Positions 61,254-64,000 of a DNA stretch of 64,000 bases are shown piece after piece. This stretch comes from JAPOUP01 sp026708635 (lineage in GTDB: Bacteria > Pseudomonadota > Alphaproteobacteria > Rhodobacterales > Rhodobacteraceae). The stretch's first letter is position 1; the number at the start of each line of letters is the position of its first letter. Location of the stretch: assembly GCA_965200115.1 (NCBI GenBank), contig OZ241336.1, positions 744,001 to 808,000 of the forward strand. The letters run 5' to 3'. A program made the translations under genes and the position numbers. Under the pieces are notes generated by a model. The model was given only the letters and a program-made list of their open reading frames with translations. It did no database searches and had not been told where the DNA came from.

Positions 61254-62255
61254 CTACTGAAGCCGCAACGCCCCAAGCGTCCCGAGCGGAACCGGCCCGA
61301 CACTGATCCGCCCGCGCCTTAGCGTCAGCGGAACCTCAAGCGCCCCGGACTTTCCGTAAAGCCTGTCCAGAAAGGCGGCACCCGTCTCCAGAACGCTGAG
61401 CCGAGATTCGGAAAGCCATCCGGCGGCGGAGGCGGCCGACAGCATTTCCCGCCAGTCACCAATCCGAACGGAAACGGTTCCGCTCGCGAGACCATCGACG
61501 TCCACGGTCAGGTCTCCCGCAGCCTTGAGCTTTAGGTCGCCCCTCTCGACATTGAGAAGGTCCAGCCTGATGGAACTAAGCATTGGATAGCGTGTCTCGA
61601 TGGCATGACGGTCCCAGACGGAGTCGAATTCCAGCTCCGCGTCGAGTTTCAGATCCGCGGGAACGTCCGGAACCCCACCTGCATTCGCCGGATCATCCGA
61701 TCCCATGACCGACGAGCGAACCCCCGTCGCCTCTACACCCAGACTGACGGCGTGCGGCTTGGTATCCGACACGTGTGCGGCGAACCGGCCCTCCGTCACC
61801 TCCGCCGACCAACCCGTGGAGGAGTCCAGATCGATGTCCTCGAACACCGCCGTCACGCGATCCACAGCCATATCCGCGCCGGGCTCGAGCACAACGCTGG
61901 CCCGGGCCTGGCGCGTTCTGAGTGTGACCCGCCCCTCCGGAATGGCGAACGTCTGTTCCCCCGGCCATACCGCGATTAAGTGGTGCGGACGATAACTGAG
62001 CCGGAGTATCTGGAAAAGCGGAGCGGACCAGGCGACACCGTTCGAGGGGTCCGCGAGCTGAAGCCCCTCGACGGTGGTGTCAAAACGGTTTGGATAGCCC
62101 CGGGTCCGAACGGAATCATAGTTGGAGACCCAGCCGACATCCGTCCGTCCGTCGAGCCAGTCGCGAAGACCGGATTCGATGGCCCGCGATCCGAACCACC
62201 AATATCCGGACCAGATAGCCGAGGCCGCTACGACCGCAATCAGGAGGAAACGCAT
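61254..62255 (-). CDS. DUF2125 protein
   Basis: This 333-residue protein starts at the ATG at 62255 (MRFLLIAVVAASAIWSGYWW), with an uncleaved N-terminal membrane anchor. The family start is WFGSRAIESGLRDWLDGR then YDSVRTRGYPNRFDTTVEGL, followed by a long beta-rich periplasmic domain. It matches DUF2125 of alphaproteobacteria, possibly a lipid-handling AsmA-like relative (inference). Normal length. Confidence 0.85.
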   Translation of the reverse strand: MRFLLIAVVAASAIWSGYWWFGSRAIESGLRDWLDGRTDVGWVSNYDSVRTRGYPNRFDTTVEGLQLADPSNGVAWSAPLFQILRLSYRPHHLIAVWPGEQTFAIPEGRVTLRTRQARASVVLEPGADMAVDRVTAVFEDIDLDSSTGWSAEVTEGRFAAHVSDTKPHAVSLGVEATGVRSSVMGSDDPANAGGVPDVPADLKLDAELEFDSVWDRHAIETRYPMLSSIRLDLLNVERGDLKLKAAGDLTVDVDGLASGTVSVRIGDWREMLSAASAAGWLSESRLSVLETGAAFLDRLYGKSGALEVPLTLRRGRISVGPVPLGTLGALRLQ

Positions 62256-62335
62256 CCAAATCCCTTTGATCCTTCCCCGGCATTGGTGTGTACAGGCTGG
62301 GGCGGCAAAGAACCAGAACCATGGAAGGCTGACGT

Positions 62336-62860
62336 ATGTGGATATTTGGATACGGTTCCCTGATCTGGAACCCCGGCTTTCCACATCGCGAGACAGTGCC
62401 GGCGACACTGCCGGGATACGCGCGAAGATTCTGCATGCGTTCAATCCATCATCGCGGGACCCATGAGTGCCCCGGGCTGGTTCTGGCGCTCAGCGCCGAC
62501 GAAGCGTCGAACTGCCGTGGCCTGGCGTTCGCTGTCCCGGACAATGCGCAATCCGAGACGCTCAGGCGTCTGCGCGAGCGCGAACTGGTCTCTTCGGCCT
62601 ACTTGGAACGCATAATGTACGTAGGGCTGTCGGACGGACGACGGGTCGAGGCGGTCGTCTACGTCGTGGACACCGATCACGAGCAGTATTGCGGCGATCT
62701 ATCGCTTGAGCGGCAGGCCAGGATCATTGCCCGGGCATCGGGTGGACGCGGCCCGAACGCCGAATATCTCCTCAACACAGCCGCGCGTCTGGCCGAACTT
62801 GGTATCGAAGACCACGACATTGCTTGGTTGGCGGATCGCGTGCGGGTATTGACAAAGTAG
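62336..62860 (+). CDS. Gamma-glutamylcyclotransferase, ChaC-like
   Basis: This 174-residue enzyme starts MWIFGYGSLIWNPGFPHRET, the substrate-binding YGSL loop of the family. Further features are RRFCMRSIHHRGTHECPGLV and the C-terminal ARASGGRGPNAEYLLNTAAR. ChaC-type proteins degrade glutathione to 5-oxoproline and Cys-Gly. It is divergent from DUF2125 with an 80-bp gap. Confidence 0.9.
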   Translation: MWIFGYGSLIWNPGFPHRETVPATLPGYARRFCMRSIHHRGTHECPGLVLALSADEASNCRGLAFAVPDNAQSETLRRLRERELVSSAYLERIMYVGLSDGRRVEAVVYVVDTDHEQYCGDLSLERQARIIARASGGRGPNAEYLLNTAARLAELGIEDHDIAWLADRVRVLTK

Positions 62861-62887
62861 CCTCACAACGCAAAAAAGGAGCCGCCG

Positions 62888-64000
62888 ATGGGCGTGCGCC
62901 ACGGGGCCGGAAATCGCCCTTCGCCCTACGCCAGAGTAACGGAACGGAAAGTCCATATGGACATATCTGAACGCGAGGCCGAGCCCTTCTTCACGCAACC
63001 GGTTCGCCAGTTCCTGCTGATGGGTGCCGTGCTCATGCTGACCGGCGTCGGGTGTTACATCGCATACCCACGTGTGGCGCCCGTGTTCCTGGCGAATCCA
63101 TGGCTTAACGGATTTATTTTCCTCGTCTTCGTAGTGGGGATTCTCGCCTGCTTCTGGCAGGTAATCATGATCGCCGTCTCGGTGAGCTGGATCGTAAGGG
63201 TTGCCCAGCGGCGCCCCGAAGCTACGTACGCCAAACCGCCCAGGCTTCTCGCGCCCCTGGCCCAACTGCTGACATCGCATGACCAGCGGATTCAGATCAG
63301 TTCCACTTCGGCGCGATCAATCCTTGATTCGGTCGCCACCCGTATCGATGAACTGCGCGACCTGACCAGATATATCGTCAACCTGCTGATCTTTCTCGGA
63401 CTCCTGGGCACTTTTTACGGTCTCGCCACCACCGTGCCCGCGATGGTCGATACGATACGGTCCCTGGCTCCGCGGGAGGGCGAGGAAGGCGTCGTGGTGT
63501 TCAACCGGTTGATCACCGGACTGGAGGCGCAGCTCGGCGGGATGGGTGTCGCATTCGCGTCGTCGCTTCTGGGGCTTGCCGGATCCCTCGTGGTCGGACT
63601 GCTGGAATTGTTCGCGGGGCATGGACAGAACAGGTTCTATCGAGAGCTTGAGGAATGGCTATCCACGATCACGCGGCTGGGAGTGTCCGTCAGTGACGGC
63701 GAAGCCGGCGAACACGATGAATCGGCTGACGCGCTGACCCGAATATCCGAGCAGATGAAATACCTGCAGGAGACCTTTCTAAAGGTCACCGAGGACAGAA
63801 CCGCTCTAGACGCCAGGATAGGCGGCCTGACCGATTCGATTGACCGGTTGGCGCAGGACCTGCGGAACGAAAGTAGCGCCGGCCCGCTGGACCGGATCGC
63901 CAGCGGTCAGGCCGAGCTGCTGAAACTGCTCGCGGACAGGGACGGAACCGCCAATGGATTCGATGCCGAGACCAGGATGCGGATCCGTTCGATCGACGTG
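62888..64000 (+). CDS. MotA/TolQ/ExbB-type membrane protein (partial, runs off window)
   Basis: The frame starts at the ATG at 62888 (GGAGCCGCCG before it) and is open to the end of the window, giving at least 371 residues. It has three membrane segments: FLLMGAVLMLTGVGCYIAYP, LNGFIFLVFVVGILACFWQV, and the pair YIVNLLIFLGLLGTFYGLAT / GGMGVAFASSLLGLAGSLVV. The latter pair is the family's ion-channel core. A long charged tail with coiled-coil character follows (SEQMKYLQETFLKVTEDRTA). This resembles the alphaproteobacterial proton-channel proteins paired with an OmpA-type protein, here expected just beyond the window. Confidence 0.85.
   Translation, partial: MGVRHGAGNRPSPYARVTERKVHMDISEREAEPFFTQPVRQFLLMGAVLMLTGVGCYIAYPRVAPVFLANPWLNGFIFLVFVVGILACFWQVIMIAVSVSWIVRVAQRRPEATYAKPPRLLAPLAQLLTSHDQRIQISSTSARSILDSVATRIDELRDLTRYIVNLLIFLGLLGTFYGLATTVPAMVDTIRSLAPREGEEGVVVFNRLITGLEAQLGGMGVAFASSLLGLAGSLVVGLLELFAGHGQNRFYRELEEWLSTITRLGVSVSDGEAGEHDESADALTRISEQMKYLQETFLKVTEDRTALDARIGGLTDSIDRLAQDLRNESSAGPLDRIASGQAELLKLLADRDGTANGFDAETRMRIRSIDV

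Overview
The window is high-GC DNA from an alphaproteobacterium. The markers are family and order based: DUF2794, DUF3576, DUF2125 and DUF6525 genes, Hsp20 directly followed by DUF1150, the leuS-lptE-holA run, purE-purK, and Rhodobacter-type small porins. Mobile-element debris and frameshifted genes are frequent, as in a genome undergoing repeat-driven remodelling. No rRNA, tRNA or CRISPR array was recognised.

Layout. (1) 1-4.25 kb: two related ISKra4-type insertion sequences, one cut by the window edge and one complete with 9-bp target duplications, with small membrane-anchored coiled-coil genes between them. (2) 4.5-23.1 kb: an accessory island of four outer-membrane porin genes and seven TbpB-like lipoprotein genes (one broken). 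They form mirrored, convergent units: porin1-lip1-lip2 facing psi-lip3-lip4-porin2, then porin3-lip5 facing lip6/lip7-porin4. All four porins share a conserved leader of about 155 bp, so the island holds long inverted repeats. Between the two mirrored halves lie an IS1634-like remnant and a three-gene operon (two proteins of unknown function plus an MBL-fold hydrolase) that may be an undescribed system. (3) 23.1-25.7 kb: IS200-like remnant, a perfect 27-bp inverted repeat, and an AAA-ATPase/PD-(D/E)XK gene. (4) 25.7-37.5 kb: a catabolic and uptake region on the minus strand with a SAF-domain oxidoreductase, a complete Liv-type ABC importer, and a tctCBA-AtuA-DUF4387 operon. (5) 38-42.6 kb: asd, tandem-duplicated coiled-coil genes, a leucyl aminopeptidase/NlpC-P60 pair, DUF2794, and an AAA-ATPase remnant. 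(6) 43.3-50.6 kb: a nickel/peptide-type ABC importer with CobW GTPase, DUF1826 and DUF6525, divergent from an Rrf2-type regulator across a tandem palindromic site. (7) 51-64 kb: mostly core genes (holA, lptE, leuS, DUF3576, NUDIX, purK, purE, hsp20-DUF1150, DUF2125, ChaC, ExbB/TolQ-like), interrupted by a deleted IS5-type element and a frameshifted DUF1640 gene.

Two themes stand out. The porin/lipoprotein island looks like a surface-protein repertoire able to rearrange through its inverted leaders. The transporter operons look tightly coupled, with many ATGA or GTGA stop-start overlaps. Function calls are family-level readings of the translated sequence; no database search was run.
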